DNA from: CADEDH01 sp041394285
GTDB lineage: Bacteria; Actinomycetota; Acidimicrobiia; Acidimicrobiales; SZUA-35
Assembly (NCBI GenBank): GCA_041394285.1
Contig: JAWKIL010000001.1
Location: 310,001 to 374,000 of the forward strand
Direction: 5' to 3'
DNA length: 64,000 nt
In this document: positions 28,660 through 39,064 of the stretch, in pieces
Numbering within the stretch: position 1 is the first letter of the stretch
How the letters are laid out: every line of letters starts with the position of its first letter
Made by a program: the position numbers and the translations under genes
The notes under the pieces: model-generated
What the model was told of the DNA's origin: nothing
Databases searched by the model: none
What the model saw: only the letters and a program-made list of their open reading frames with translations

Positions 28660-28713
28660 CGTTTCGATGCCGGGGCCCGTCACGGGTGACGGGCCGGGAC
28701 ATCAGATTCGGGT
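28660..28713. repeat. Short palindromic repeat, copy R1 (3' end of etfB)
   Basis: This copy shares CCGGGGCCCGTCACGGGTGA and a catcagat block with two copies at 40.4 kb. Its centre, GTCAC-GG-GTGAC, is palindromic. The etfB stop codon and last ten codons lie inside it. Confidence 0.8.
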
Positions 28714-29603
28714 TGGGCGTCGAGATAGCCCCAGGCGGCGAGCCGCTCCAGCACCAGTCGGGCGGCGTCGGCCGGCGACACCTCGCCCCCCGCCCGGCCC
28801 TCACCCCCGCCATGGGCGACGCCGAGCTGGGCCGCTCCCAGCAGGTTCACGAGCCGGCTCCGGGTGTCGCCGCCGGGAGCGGCCACCACCCGGGCCCGGG
28901 GACGGTAGGGGCGCCGGGCCAGCATCGCTGGTGACGGAGGAGGGACATGGCGGGCCGGTTGGACGTCGATCAGGGCCGAGCCGGCGGTCAGGGTGGCGGC
29001 CAGCGGTGCCCTCCGCAGCTCGGGCCCCGGCTCCAGCGACAGCACCCCGGGCGGCATGAGGGCCAGGCGCTCCCGGCGTCCGCCGTCGAGCCGGCGCTCC
29101 AGCACCAGGCGGTGGGCTCCACGATCCCCGCCGCCCCCGGCGGCCGGTTCCACCACCAGGCCGGTGAGGCCGAGGGCCTGGGGCCAGCCCAGCTCGTGGG
29201 CCAGGAAAGCGGGCACGGCGCCGCTGCCCCGGTCGGGGCTGGCGTAGCCGCACAGCACCAGATCGGATCCGGCGGCCACCGCCGCCAGCTCGGCCGCCAC
29301 CCACCGGCTCGACGGGTGGGCCGGGTCGACGCCGGCGTGGTGATCGCCGGCCAGGTCCACCCGGACGGCATGATCGACCCCCACCGCCAGCGCCTGGCGC
29401 AGCAGCGCCTCGGCCGGGGGCGGGCCGACGGTCACCGCCGTCACCGTGCCGCCCAGGGCGTCGCGCAGCCGCAGCGCCCATTCCAGCGCCGAGGTGTCGG
29501 CCGGACCGGCGCCGCTGAACCGGGGATCGGGGTGGGCGATGCCGGTGAGGGGATCGACCTCGGGGCGCAACGCCACCCACTTCAGCGCGGCCAGGATCCG
29601 CAC
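28680..29603 (-). CDS. etfB: Electron transfer flavoprotein beta subunit, mycofactocin-associated type
   Basis: This 307-residue protein resembles EtfB/FixA: it starts MRILAALKWVALRPEVDPLTG, contains SALEWALRLRD, a nucleotide-domain stretch VTAVTVGPPPAEALLRQALA and the segment DLVLCGYASPDRGSGAVPAFLA. The C-terminal third is more divergent than in ordinary EtfB, as expected for a dedicated partner. It would form a heterodimer with the EtfA encoded 11 kb away. GTG 29603 abuts the fixX stop and has a GGAGGAG ribosome-binding site overlapping the end of fixX. The C-terminus is formed by a palindromic repeat. Confidence 0.85.
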   Translation of the reverse strand: MRILAALKWVALRPEVDPLTGIAHPDPRFSGAGPADTSALEWALRLRDALGGTVTAVTVGPPPAEALLRQALAVGVDHAVRVDLAGDHHAGVDPAHPSSRWVAAELAAVAAGSDLVLCGYASPDRGSGAVPAFLAHELGWPQALGLTGLVVEPAAGGGGDRGAHRLVLERRLDGGRRERLALMPPGVLSLEPGPELRRAPLAATLTAGSALIDVQPARHVPPPSPAMLARRPYRPRARVVAAPGGDTRSRLVNLLGAAQLGVAHGGGEGRAGGEVSPADAARLVLERLAAWGYLDAQPESDVPARHP

Positions 29604-29888
29604 TCAGCTCCTCCGGAAGGCGACACCGTGGCCACCGTCGGGATAGGTCCAGGTGATGGCTCCGGCCCGGTTGCACACCACGTAGCACGTGCCGCACTCG
29701 AAGCACTGCTCGTAGTTGAACAGGATGCCGCCGTCGGCCGTGGGCACGAACAGGTTGGCCGGGCAGCACACCACGCAGGCCCGGGTGGTGCATGAGCGGC
29801 ACACCTCGGTTTCCACGGTGATGTGGGGGCGCGAGCCCACCCGGAAGTCGACGGTGGCCATGCGCTCCTCGAACGAGATCGGGCCCAC
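29604..29888 (-). CDS. fixX: FixX-like ferredoxin
   Basis: This 94-residue protein is a ferredoxin of the FixX/ETF-quinone-oxidoreductase type. It contains eight-plus cysteines in two groups, CRSCTTRACVVCCP and CFECGTCYVVC, and ends with the FixX tail WTYPDGGHGVAFR. Such proteins carry electrons from a FixC-like flavoprotein towards quinone or other acceptors. The extra N-terminal cysteines hint at two clusters. GTG 29888 is the longest start; ATG 29861 would give 85 residues. It is coupled to etfB. Confidence 0.88.
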   Translation of the reverse strand: MGPISFEERMATVDFRVGSRPHITVETEVCRSCTTRACVVCCPANLFVPTADGGILFNYEQCFECGTCYVVCNRAGAITWTYPDGGHGVAFRRS

Positions 29889-30092
29889 CCGGCACCTCCC
29901 TCGGCTGGCCGCTCAGTGCCCGGTCAGCTTAGCCACGGCGGTCCCCGATGATCGAGCCGTGGGCGGGCGCAGGCCCGATCGCGACCCCGTGGACTACCCT
30001 GACCGACCCTGCGCTGAACTCAAGATTGGACTTTCGAGGGCCGACCTTCGGTAAAACGTTGACCAGCCAGCGCCACAACGCCGAGGAGTCCC
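29889..30092. other. Divergent intergenic region fixX / glgP
   Basis: This 204-base region separates fixX (minus) from glgP (plus). TTGGAC at about 30025 followed 17 bases later by a cggtaa-like hexamer is a possible weak promoter for glgP. No gene or strong hairpin is seen. Confidence 0.4.
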
Positions 30093-32105
30093 GTGCCGGA
30101 GCCGACGACAACCCCCCATCACGCAGCTACGGCCGAGGCCGCCCAACTGCATCGCGTCGCCTCCAACCTCCGTTGGAGCTGGCACCGGCCCACGGCTGAG
30201 ATCCTGGCCTCTCTGCCCCACGCCGATGCCGCCGTGCACCCCGTCACCACGCTGCGCCAGCTCGAGGCTACCGGCCCGGGCCGGACGGCCCTGGCCGACT
30301 GGCTCGAGGCCAACGCCGAGGCGCTGGGCTCCGTTGCCGCCGAGGTGGCGGCGCTCGAAGGCTCGATCACCAGCCCCGAGATCGCCTACTTCTGCCCCGA
30401 GTTCGGAATCGCCGCCCAGCTTCCCCAGTACTCGGGCGGCCTCGGCATCCTGGCCGGCGACCATCTGAAGTCGGCCAGCGACATCGGCCTGCCCCTGGTG
30501 GCGGTGGGCCTCTTCTACCGCAAGGGCTTCTTCCGCCAGGAGATCGTGGACGGGGCCCAGGCCGAACGGATCGAGGCGGTCGACCCCCTCGACGTGGGCG
30601 CCCACGACACCGGGTTGCAGGTGACGGTGTCGGTCCAGGACCACCCTGTGGCCCTCCGGGTGTGGGAGCTGTGGGTGGGGTCCACCCGACTGCTCATGCT
30701 CGACAGCGACGTGGACACCAACCCGGCGTGGGCCCGGACCATCACCGACCAGCTCTACGCCGGCGACCGTCGCCACCGGCTCAGCCAGGAGCTCGTGCTG
30801 GGGGCCGGCGGCGTGCGGGCCCTGCGGGCGCTCGGCCTCGCCCCGCAGGCCTACCACCTGAACGAAGGCCACGCCTGCTTCCTCCTGCTCGAGCTGCTGG
30901 CCGAGCACGTGGAGGCCGGGGCCACCCTCGAGGCGGCCACCGCTGCGGTGCGGGCATCCACCCTGTTCACCACGCACACGCCGGTGCCGGCCGGCATCGA
31001 CCGGTTCGACCAGCCCCTGGCCCGGCCCGAGCTGGTCCCGTGGGCCGCCCGCCTGGGAGTCAGCGACGACGAGATCCTGGCCTGGGCCACGCTGCCGGAC
31101 GACGGGCCCGAGCGGCCGTTCAACACCGCGGCGCTGGCCTTCCACCTGTGCGGCCGGGTGAACGGCGTGAGCCAGCTCCACGCCACCGTCAGCCGCCAGC
31201 TGTTCGGGGCCCTGCCCGAAGCGGCCCGGGTGGAGGGGATCACCAACGGCGTGCACGGCCGCACCTGGGTGGAGCCCCGGCTCCAGGCGCTGTACGACCG
31301 GGACCTGGGGCCCGGCTGGGAGAACGGCGATCCCGAGGCGTGGGCCAGGGTGAACCAGCTCGACCGGGAGTCGTTCGACCGGATCCGGGCCGCGTCCCGG
31401 GCCCACCTCATCGACCTGGTGTACGGGCTCACCGGTACCCAGCTCGACCCCGGCGCCTGCATCCTCGGGTTCGCCCGCCGGTTCGCCACCTACAAGCGGG
31501 CCAGCCTGCTGTTGCGCGACCCCGACGGGCTGAAGGCGTCGTTGGCCGCCGGTGCCCAGTTCGTGTTCGCCGGCAAAGCCCACCCGGCCGACGGCGAGGG
31601 CAAGGCGGTGCTGGCCGAGGTCGCCCGCTTCGCCCGCCAGCACGGCGGCAACCAGATCGTGATCGTTCCCGATTACGACATCGACATCGCCCGGGCCATG
31701 TACGCCGGGGTCGACGTGTGGCTGAACAACCCGATCCGGCCCCACGAGGCGTGCGGCACCAGCGGCGAGAAGGCGGCGCTCAACGGCGTCCTCAACTGCT
31801 CGATCGCCGATGGCTGGTGGGCCGACTTGTACACCGAGGGGATCGGCTGGGTCATCCCCACCTCGGAGGCCGCCGACGAGGCCGAACGGGACCGGCAGGA
31901 GGCGGCGGCGCTGCACGCCGTGCTCACCGGCGACGTGCTCCGCCTGTTCAACGGCACCGCCGACGGGTGGTGGTCGATGGTGACCACCATGCTCGGCCAC
32001 CTGGGGCCGTTGGTCACGGCCGGTCGGATGGTGGCCGAGTACGACCGCCGGTTCTACACCCCGATCCGATCGGGCCGCCCCGTCCAGGCCGCCACCGGAT
32101 CCTGA
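30093..32105 (+). CDS. glgP: Alpha-glucan (glycogen) phosphorylase
   Basis: This 670-residue protein belongs to the shorter bacterial/archaeal alpha-glucan phosphorylase group, which releases glucose-1-phosphate from glycogen. Family signatures include IAYFCPEFGIAAQLPQYSGG, a HLNEGHACF motif, FTTHTPVPAGIDRF, ITNGVHGRTW, FARRFATYKR, FAGKAHPAD and the PLP-binding segment CGTSGEKAALNG with Lys about residue 560. The GTG start has a GAGGAG site five bases upstream. It leads the plus-strand run glgP-glgX-glgA. Confidence 0.94.
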   Translation: MPEPTTTPHHAATAEAAQLHRVASNLRWSWHRPTAEILASLPHADAAVHPVTTLRQLEATGPGRTALADWLEANAEALGSVAAEVAALEGSITSPEIAYFCPEFGIAAQLPQYSGGLGILAGDHLKSASDIGLPLVAVGLFYRKGFFRQEIVDGAQAERIEAVDPLDVGAHDTGLQVTVSVQDHPVALRVWELWVGSTRLLMLDSDVDTNPAWARTITDQLYAGDRRHRLSQELVLGAGGVRALRALGLAPQAYHLNEGHACFLLLELLAEHVEAGATLEAATAAVRASTLFTTHTPVPAGIDRFDQPLARPELVPWAARLGVSDDEILAWATLPDDGPERPFNTAALAFHLCGRVNGVSQLHATVSRQLFGALPEAARVEGITNGVHGRTWVEPRLQALYDRDLGPGWENGDPEAWARVNQLDRESFDRIRAASRAHLIDLVYGLTGTQLDPGACILGFARRFATYKRASLLLRDPDGLKASLAAGAQFVFAGKAHPADGEGKAVLAEVARFARQHGGNQIVIVPDYDIDIARAMYAGVDVWLNNPIRPHEACGTSGEKAALNGVLNCSIADGWWADLYTEGIGWVIPTSEAADEAERDRQEAAALHAVLTGDVLRLFNGTADGWWSMVTTMLGHLGPLVTAGRMVAEYDRRFYTPIRSGRPVQAATGS

Positions 32106-32121
32106 TGAGGGGCGGCGGGCG

Positions 32122-34311
32122 ATGACCGGCGGTCCGGCCCGGGAGGTCTGGGGGGGCGAGCCGCTGCCCCTCGGGGCCACCTGGGACGGCACCGGCACCA
32201 ACTTCGCGCTGTGGTCCGAGGGGGCCCACGCCGTGGAGCTGTGCCTCCTCGAGCCCGACGGCAGCGAGAACCGCATCGAAGTGCCGGAGCACACGGCCAG
32301 CACCCACCACGTGTACCTGCCCGGCGTCGGCCCCGGCCAACGCTACGGCTACCGGGTGCACGGCCCGTGGGACCCGGCCCGGGGCCTGCGGTTCAACCCG
32401 GCCAAGCTCCTCGTCGACCCCTACGCCAAGGCCATCTCGGGCGAGGTCGACTGGACCGGCCCGGTCTACGGCCACCGCAAGGACGACCCGGAGCGCCGCG
32501 ACGAGCGCGACAGCGCCGGCTCGGTACCGGTGTCGGTGGTGGTCGACCCCCGCTTCGACTGGGGCGACGACCGCAAGCCGGCCACGCCGTGGTCGCGCAC
32601 CGTGATCTACGAGACCCACGTCAAGGGCCTCACCATGCGCCACCCCGAGGTGCCGCCCGAGCTGCGGGGCACCTACGCCGGCATGGCCACCGAGCCGGTG
32701 CTGAGCTACCTGGTCGATCTGGGGATCACGGCGGTGGAGCTCATGCCGGTCCACCACTTCGTGCCCGAGGGCTTCCTGATCGAGCGGGGCCTCACCAACT
32801 ACTGGGGCTACGCCACTCTCGGGTTCTTCGCCCCCCACGCCGGCTACTCGGCCGGCGGCGGTGGGGGTAACCAGGTCACCGAGTTCAAGGCGCTGGTCAA
32901 GGCGCTGCACTCGGCCGGCATCGAGGTCCTGCTCGACGTGGTCTACAACCACACCACCGAGGGCACGGCGGCCGGGCCCACGTTGTCGTTCCGGGGCATC
33001 GACAACGCCGCCTACTACCGGCTCGACCCGGAAGATCCCAGCCGCTACGTCGACTTCACCGGTACCGGGAACAGCCTCAACGTGTCGAGCTCGATCAGCC
33101 ATCAGCTGGTGATGGACTCGTTGCGGTACTGGCTCCAGGAGATGAGGGTCGACGGCTTCCGCTTCGACCTGGCGCCGGCCCTGGCCCGTCGCTACTTCTC
33201 GGTGGACCGGGGGTCGGCCTTCTTCGACCTGATCAACCAGGATCCGGTGGTGAACCGGGCCAAGCTGGTGGCCGAGCCGTGGGACGTGGGCCCCGGCGGC
33301 TACCAGATCGGCAACTTCCCGCCGCTGTGGTCGGAGTGGAACGGCCACTACCGGGACGATGTGCGGGACTTCTGGCGGGCCGGGAACGGGGTCCTGCCCC
33401 GGTTCGCCTCCCGCTTCGCCGGCAGCTCCGACCTGTTCGGCTTCGAGCGCCGCCGGCCCCGGGCCAGCATCAACTTCGTCACCGCCCACGACGGCTTCAC
33501 CCTGGCCGACCTGGTCTCCTACGACCACAAGCACAACTGGGCCAACGGCGAGTCGAACAACGACGGCCACAGCGACAACCGTTCGTGGAACGGCGGAGCC
33601 GAGGGCCCCACCCGCGACTCCCTCATCCTCGACAACCGGCGGCGCCGGGCGGCGGCGATGATGACCACGCTGCTGCTGTCGCAGGGCGTACCCATGATCT
33701 CCGGGGGCGACGAGCTGGGCCGTACCCAGGGCGGCAACAACAACGCGTACTGCCAGGACAACCGCATCTCGTGGTACGACTGGTCCGACGTCGACACCGC
33801 CATGCTCCAGCTCACCCGGGACCTGATCCGGCTGCGGGCCCGGCACCCCGTGTTCCGCCAGCGCCGGTTCTTCACCGGTGCCGCCGCCGACGGCGGCACG
33901 GCCCTGGCCGACATCGGCTGGTTCCGGCCCGACGGCGAGACCATGACACACGAGGACTGGAGCTGGCACCCGGCCAAGGCCGTGGCCGTGTTCCTCAACG
34001 GGGGCACGCTGGCCCCTGAGGGGCCCCGCCGGGAGCGGCTGGTGGACGACAGCTATCTCGTGCTGTTCAACGGCGGCCCCGACCCCATCTCGTTCACCGT
34101 GCCGCCCCAGCTGCGGTGGGCCCGGTGGACCCCGATCGTCGACACCGGCGCCCCCGACCCCAACCGGGTCGTCGACCGCGGTTCCGGTGCCGCCCGGTGG
34201 CCGGCCCGGCGCGACGACTGGAAGGCCGGTGCCTGGTCGGTGGTGGTGTTGGAGCAGGCCACCGCCACCGCGCCCGGGGGGCCCGAGTCGGGCCCCACCG
34301 CCAGCCGCTAG
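32122..34311 (+). CDS. glgX: Glycogen debranching enzyme
   Basis: This 729-residue GH13 protein has the N-terminal carbohydrate-binding module (about 10-130) and a catalytic barrel with VVYNHTTEG, DGFRFDLA carrying the nucleophile Asp, LVAEPWD with the acid Glu, and FVTAHDGFTL with the third carboxylate. It removes alpha-1,6 branches from phosphorylase limit dextrins. It begins 16 bases after glgP. Its stop codon TAG forms the first three bases of a candidate -10 box for glgA. Confidence 0.95.
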   Translation: MTGGPAREVWGGEPLPLGATWDGTGTNFALWSEGAHAVELCLLEPDGSENRIEVPEHTASTHHVYLPGVGPGQRYGYRVHGPWDPARGLRFNPAKLLVDPYAKAISGEVDWTGPVYGHRKDDPERRDERDSAGSVPVSVVVDPRFDWGDDRKPATPWSRTVIYETHVKGLTMRHPEVPPELRGTYAGMATEPVLSYLVDLGITAVELMPVHHFVPEGFLIERGLTNYWGYATLGFFAPHAGYSAGGGGGNQVTEFKALVKALHSAGIEVLLDVVYNHTTEGTAAGPTLSFRGIDNAAYYRLDPEDPSRYVDFTGTGNSLNVSSSISHQLVMDSLRYWLQEMRVDGFRFDLAPALARRYFSVDRGSAFFDLINQDPVVNRAKLVAEPWDVGPGGYQIGNFPPLWSEWNGHYRDDVRDFWRAGNGVLPRFASRFAGSSDLFGFERRRPRASINFVTAHDGFTLADLVSYDHKHNWANGESNNDGHSDNRSWNGGAEGPTRDSLILDNRRRRAAAMMTTLLLSQGVPMISGGDELGRTQGGNNNAYCQDNRISWYDWSDVDTAMLQLTRDLIRLRARHPVFRQRRFFTGAAADGGTALADIGWFRPDGETMTHEDWSWHPAKAVAVFLNGGTLAPEGPRRERLVDDSYLVLFNGGPDPISFTVPPQLRWARWTPIVDTGAPDPNRVVDRGSGAARWPARRDDWKAGAWSVVVLEQATATAPGGPESGPTASR

Positions 34312-34314
34312 CGT
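34309..34314 (+). promoter_or_regulatory. Candidate -10 box for glgA overlapping the glgX stop
   Basis: TAGCGT ends 8 bases before ATG 34323, and its TAG is the glgX termination codon. Confidence 0.4.
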
Positions 34315-34322
34315 CAATCTGC

Positions 34323-35705
34323 ATGCGCATCTTGATGGCCACGGCCGAGCTGCGGCCGCTCGTGTCCCGCGGCGGATTGGGCGAGGCGGTGGCCGGGCTC
34401 ACGGCCGCCCTGCGCCGGGCCGGCCACGAGGTCGACGTCGTGCTGCCCGACTACGGCGGATGGGAGCTGGCGGGGGAGTGGGAGGTCCCGGTCACCGTGC
34501 CGCCGTGGGCCCAACCGGTGACCGCCCGCCGCGGCACCCACCCCGACGTGGGCGAGCTGGTGCTCGTCGACTGCCCCCAGATCCGCCGGCCCGACCCCTA
34601 CGTGGGGCCCGACGGGCGGGACTGGCCCGACAACGATCTGCGCTTCGCCTCGTTCTCGGCCGCCGTGGCCGCGCTGGCCCGGTCGCTGCAGGCCGACGTG
34701 GTGCAGCTGAACGACTGGCACACCGCGCTGGTGCCGGCCTTCCTGGCCCCCACCACGCCCACGGTGCTGACGATCCACAACCTGGCGTTCCAGGGCTGGT
34801 CGAACGTGGGCTGGCTCCACGAGCTGCCCATGCATCGGGACGCCTACGGCCGGGAGGGCGCCCTCAACATGCTGGCCGGGGCCATCCGGGTGGCCGACGT
34901 GGTGGCCACCGTCAGCCCCACCTACGCCCGGGAGATCACCACCCCCGAGGGCGGGGCCGGTCTCGACGACGTGCTCCGCTACCGGGGCGGTGACCTGGTC
35001 GGCATCCGCAACGGGATCGACACCGCGGTGTGGGACCCCGCCACCGACCCGATGATCCCCGCGCCCTACCGGGCGGGGGCGATGGAGGGCAAGCGGGCGG
35101 CCCGGGCCGAGCTGCTGGCCCGCGCCGGCTGGGCCGACACCCGGGATCCCCTGGTGGGCGTGGTCACCCGGTTGGTGGAGCAGAAGGGGATCGACCTCGT
35201 GTTCGAGGCTGCCCGCTACCTGGCCGGGATGCGGGCCCGGTTGGTGGTACTGGGCTCGGGAGACCGGTCACTGACCGACTGGGGCCGGTGGCTGGCCCAC
35301 CGCTACCCCGAGCGGGTGTGGTTCCACGACGGCTTCGATCTGCCGCTGGCCCATCTCATCTTCGCCGGGGCCGACCTGTTCGCCATGCCGTCCCGTTTCG
35401 AACCGTGCGGGCTGGCCCAGATGCAGGCCATGGCCTACGGCACGATCCCCGTGGTCACGCCGGTGGGCGGCCTGTGCGACACCGTGATCGACGCCGACGG
35501 TGACCGGGCCGGCACCGGCTTCGTGGCCGCCTCGGTGGATGCCACCGGGATGGTCGACGCCCTCCATCGGGCCCTGGCCGGGCACCGGCACCACCAGCGG
35601 CGACGGGGGATCGTGGGGCGGGGTATGGCGGTCGACTGGAGCTGGGACGCCCCGGCCGCCGAGTTCGCCGCCCTCTACGACAGGGTCGTGGCGGCCAGAG
35701 CCTGA
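34323..35705 (+). CDS. glgA: Glycogen synthase (GT5)
   Basis: This 460-residue protein extends alpha-1,4-glucan from ADP-glucose. It has MATAELRPLVSRGGLGEAVA at the N-terminus, VVQLNDWHTALVP, LTIHNLAFQGW, a GIRNGID motif, VTRLVEQKGIDLV and the late FEPCGLAQMQAMAYGTIPVV. The usual Lys of the K-x-G-G-L glycogen synthase loop is replaced (SRGGL), which is worth noting for activity. Its 3' end overlaps the end of convergent glgC by 31 bases. Confidence 0.9.
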   Translation: MRILMATAELRPLVSRGGLGEAVAGLTAALRRAGHEVDVVLPDYGGWELAGEWEVPVTVPPWAQPVTARRGTHPDVGELVLVDCPQIRRPDPYVGPDGRDWPDNDLRFASFSAAVAALARSLQADVVQLNDWHTALVPAFLAPTTPTVLTIHNLAFQGWSNVGWLHELPMHRDAYGREGALNMLAGAIRVADVVATVSPTYAREITTPEGGAGLDDVLRYRGGDLVGIRNGIDTAVWDPATDPMIPAPYRAGAMEGKRAARAELLARAGWADTRDPLVGVVTRLVEQKGIDLVFEAARYLAGMRARLVVLGSGDRSLTDWGRWLAHRYPERVWFHDGFDLPLAHLIFAGADLFAMPSRFEPCGLAQMQAMAYGTIPVVTPVGGLCDTVIDADGDRAGTGFVAASVDATGMVDALHRALAGHRHHQRRRGIVGRGMAVDWSWDAPAAEFAALYDRVVAARA

Positions 35706-36946
35706 TCGATCCGGTAGCCCTTGGGGATGGCGATGACCCCGTTGGGCGACACCAGGAACCGCTCGGCGTCGGCGTCGGGATGGTGGCCGATGTCGAACCC
35801 GGGCGGGATCACCACGTTCTTGTCGATGATGCACCGGTTGACCCGGGCCCCTTCGCCCACCACCACGTTGTCGAGCAGGACCGAGTGGGTCACCTCGGCG
35901 TCGGCGTCGATCCGGCAGCCGGGGCTGAGCACCGAACCCGAGATCCGGCCCCCCACCACGATCACGCCGCTGGTGACGATCGAGTTGGAGATGATGCTGG
36001 GCCCCCGGGGCCCGTCGGCGATCTTGGCCGGCGGCTCGTTGGTGCCCCGGGTGAAGATCGGCCACTCCCGGTTGTAGAGGCTGAACGCCGGTAGGGGGGC
36101 CACCAGGTCCATGTGGGCGTCGTAGTACGAGTCGAGCGTTCCCACATCCCGCCAGTAGTGGTCGTCGCTGCCGGTCTCGCCGGGGACGATGTTGTCGATG
36201 TAGTCGTAGACGTGGGCGTCGCCCGTCTTGACCAGCTTGGGCAGGATGTCGCCCCCGATGTCGTGGTTGGACGACGGGTCGTCGGAGTCGGCCGTCATGA
36301 TCTCCCGGAACACACCGGCGTCGAAGATGTAGTTGCCCATCGAGGCCAGGATCTGGTCCGGGTTGCCGGGGATGGTGGGGGCGTTGGGGTTCTTCTCGTG
36401 AAAGCCGAGGATCCGGCTGGAGTTCGGGTCCCGCTCGATCGTGCCGAACTGGTCGGCCTCGGCGGCCGGCACCCGGATGGCGGCCACCGTGACCCCGGCC
36501 CCGCTCTCGATGTGGGCGTTGAGCATCTGGCGGGGATCGAGCCGGTAGATGTGATCGGCGCCGAACACGATCACGTGCTCGGGTTGCTCGTCGTCGAGGA
36601 GGTTCATGTTCTGGAACAGGGCATCGGCCGAACCGGTGTACCACCGGGGGCCCTTGCGCATCTGGGCCGGGACCGTGGTGATGTAGTTGCCGAGGATCGT
36701 CGACAGCTGCCACGTCATCGACACGTGCACGTCGAGGCTGTGGCTCTTGTACTGGGTGAGCACCACGATGTGGCGGAACCCGCCGTTCACGAGGTTCGAG
36801 ATGGCGAAGTCGATCAGCCGGTACTTGCCGCCGAAGGGCACCGCCGGTTTGGCCCGGTCGGCGGTGAGGGGCATCAGCCGCTTCCCCTCGCCCCCGGCGA
36901 GGACCATGCTGAGAATGGGCACACGTCCGTGGGCAGGCGCTCGCAT
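35675..36946 (-). CDS. glgC: Glucose-1-phosphate adenylyltransferase
   Basis: This 423-residue enzyme makes ADP-glucose, the first committed step of glycogen synthesis. The pyrophosphorylase loop AGGEGKRLMPLT lies at 17-28, followed by KPAVPFGGKYRLIDF, GSADALFQN, and GADHIYRLD. The C-terminal left-handed beta-helix includes ISNSIVTSG and VLSPGCRIDADAEV. ATG 36946 is preceded by TAGGAT at six bases; an internal ATG at 36907 would remove the short N-terminal extension. Confidence 0.95.
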   Translation of the reverse strand: MRAPAHGRVPILSMVLAGGEGKRLMPLTADRAKPAVPFGGKYRLIDFAISNLVNGGFRHIVVLTQYKSHSLDVHVSMTWQLSTILGNYITTVPAQMRKGPRWYTGSADALFQNMNLLDDEQPEHVIVFGADHIYRLDPRQMLNAHIESGAGVTVAAIRVPAAEADQFGTIERDPNSSRILGFHEKNPNAPTIPGNPDQILASMGNYIFDAGVFREIMTADSDDPSSNHDIGGDILPKLVKTGDAHVYDYIDNIVPGETGSDDHYWRDVGTLDSYYDAHMDLVAPLPAFSLYNREWPIFTRGTNEPPAKIADGPRGPSIISNSIVTSGVIVVGGRISGSVLSPGCRIDADAEVTHSVLLDNVVVGEGARVNRCIIDKNVVIPPGFDIGHHPDADAERFLVSPNGVIAIPKGYRIDQALAATTLS

Positions 36947-36952
36947 GGCGCC

Positions 36953-36962
36953 ATCCTATACT
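36953..36962. promoter_or_regulatory. Overlapping divergent -10 boxes of glgC and glgB
   Basis: The 22-base gap between the two start codons contains TAGGAT on the minus strand (36953-36958) and TATACT on the plus strand (36957-36962), which share two bases. Each is exactly six bases from its start codon, implying leaderless transcripts from both genes and mutually exclusive polymerase binding. Confidence 0.6.
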
Positions 36963-36968
36963 CACCCC

Positions 36969-38843
<1,875 letters not shown>

Positions 38844-39064
38844 CTCGCCCCGGGCCCAGCTGAACTGCGCGACGAAAACCGCGCCCCTCCACCGATCTGC
38901 GCGACCTTTTCCCCGAGTTCCGGTGGTTTCGCGACTCAGAACGACGCCGTGTCGCGATTTCCGTCGCGCAGTTCGGGCGAGATGGGACGGCGCATCGGGC
39001 CCGCCGGGGGCCCCGGCGGGGGCCGGGGGCGACCTCGACGGCGGGCGCTGGCTACGCTCGGGCC
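38844..39064. repeat. Intergenic palindromic element between glgB and fixC
   Basis: GAACTGCGCGACG (38862-38874) is repeated as its exact inverse CGTCGCGCAGTTC (38962-38974); with one mismatch the arms reach 17 bases. Inside are a degenerate copy (tctgcgcgacctttt) and a CCACCG/CGGTGG pair. It may be a small non-autonomous element or a large hairpin acting as terminator of glgB. Confidence 0.65.
39053..39058 (+). promoter_or_regulatory. Candidate -10 box for fixC
   Basis: TACGCT ends six bases before ATG 39065. Confidence 0.45.
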
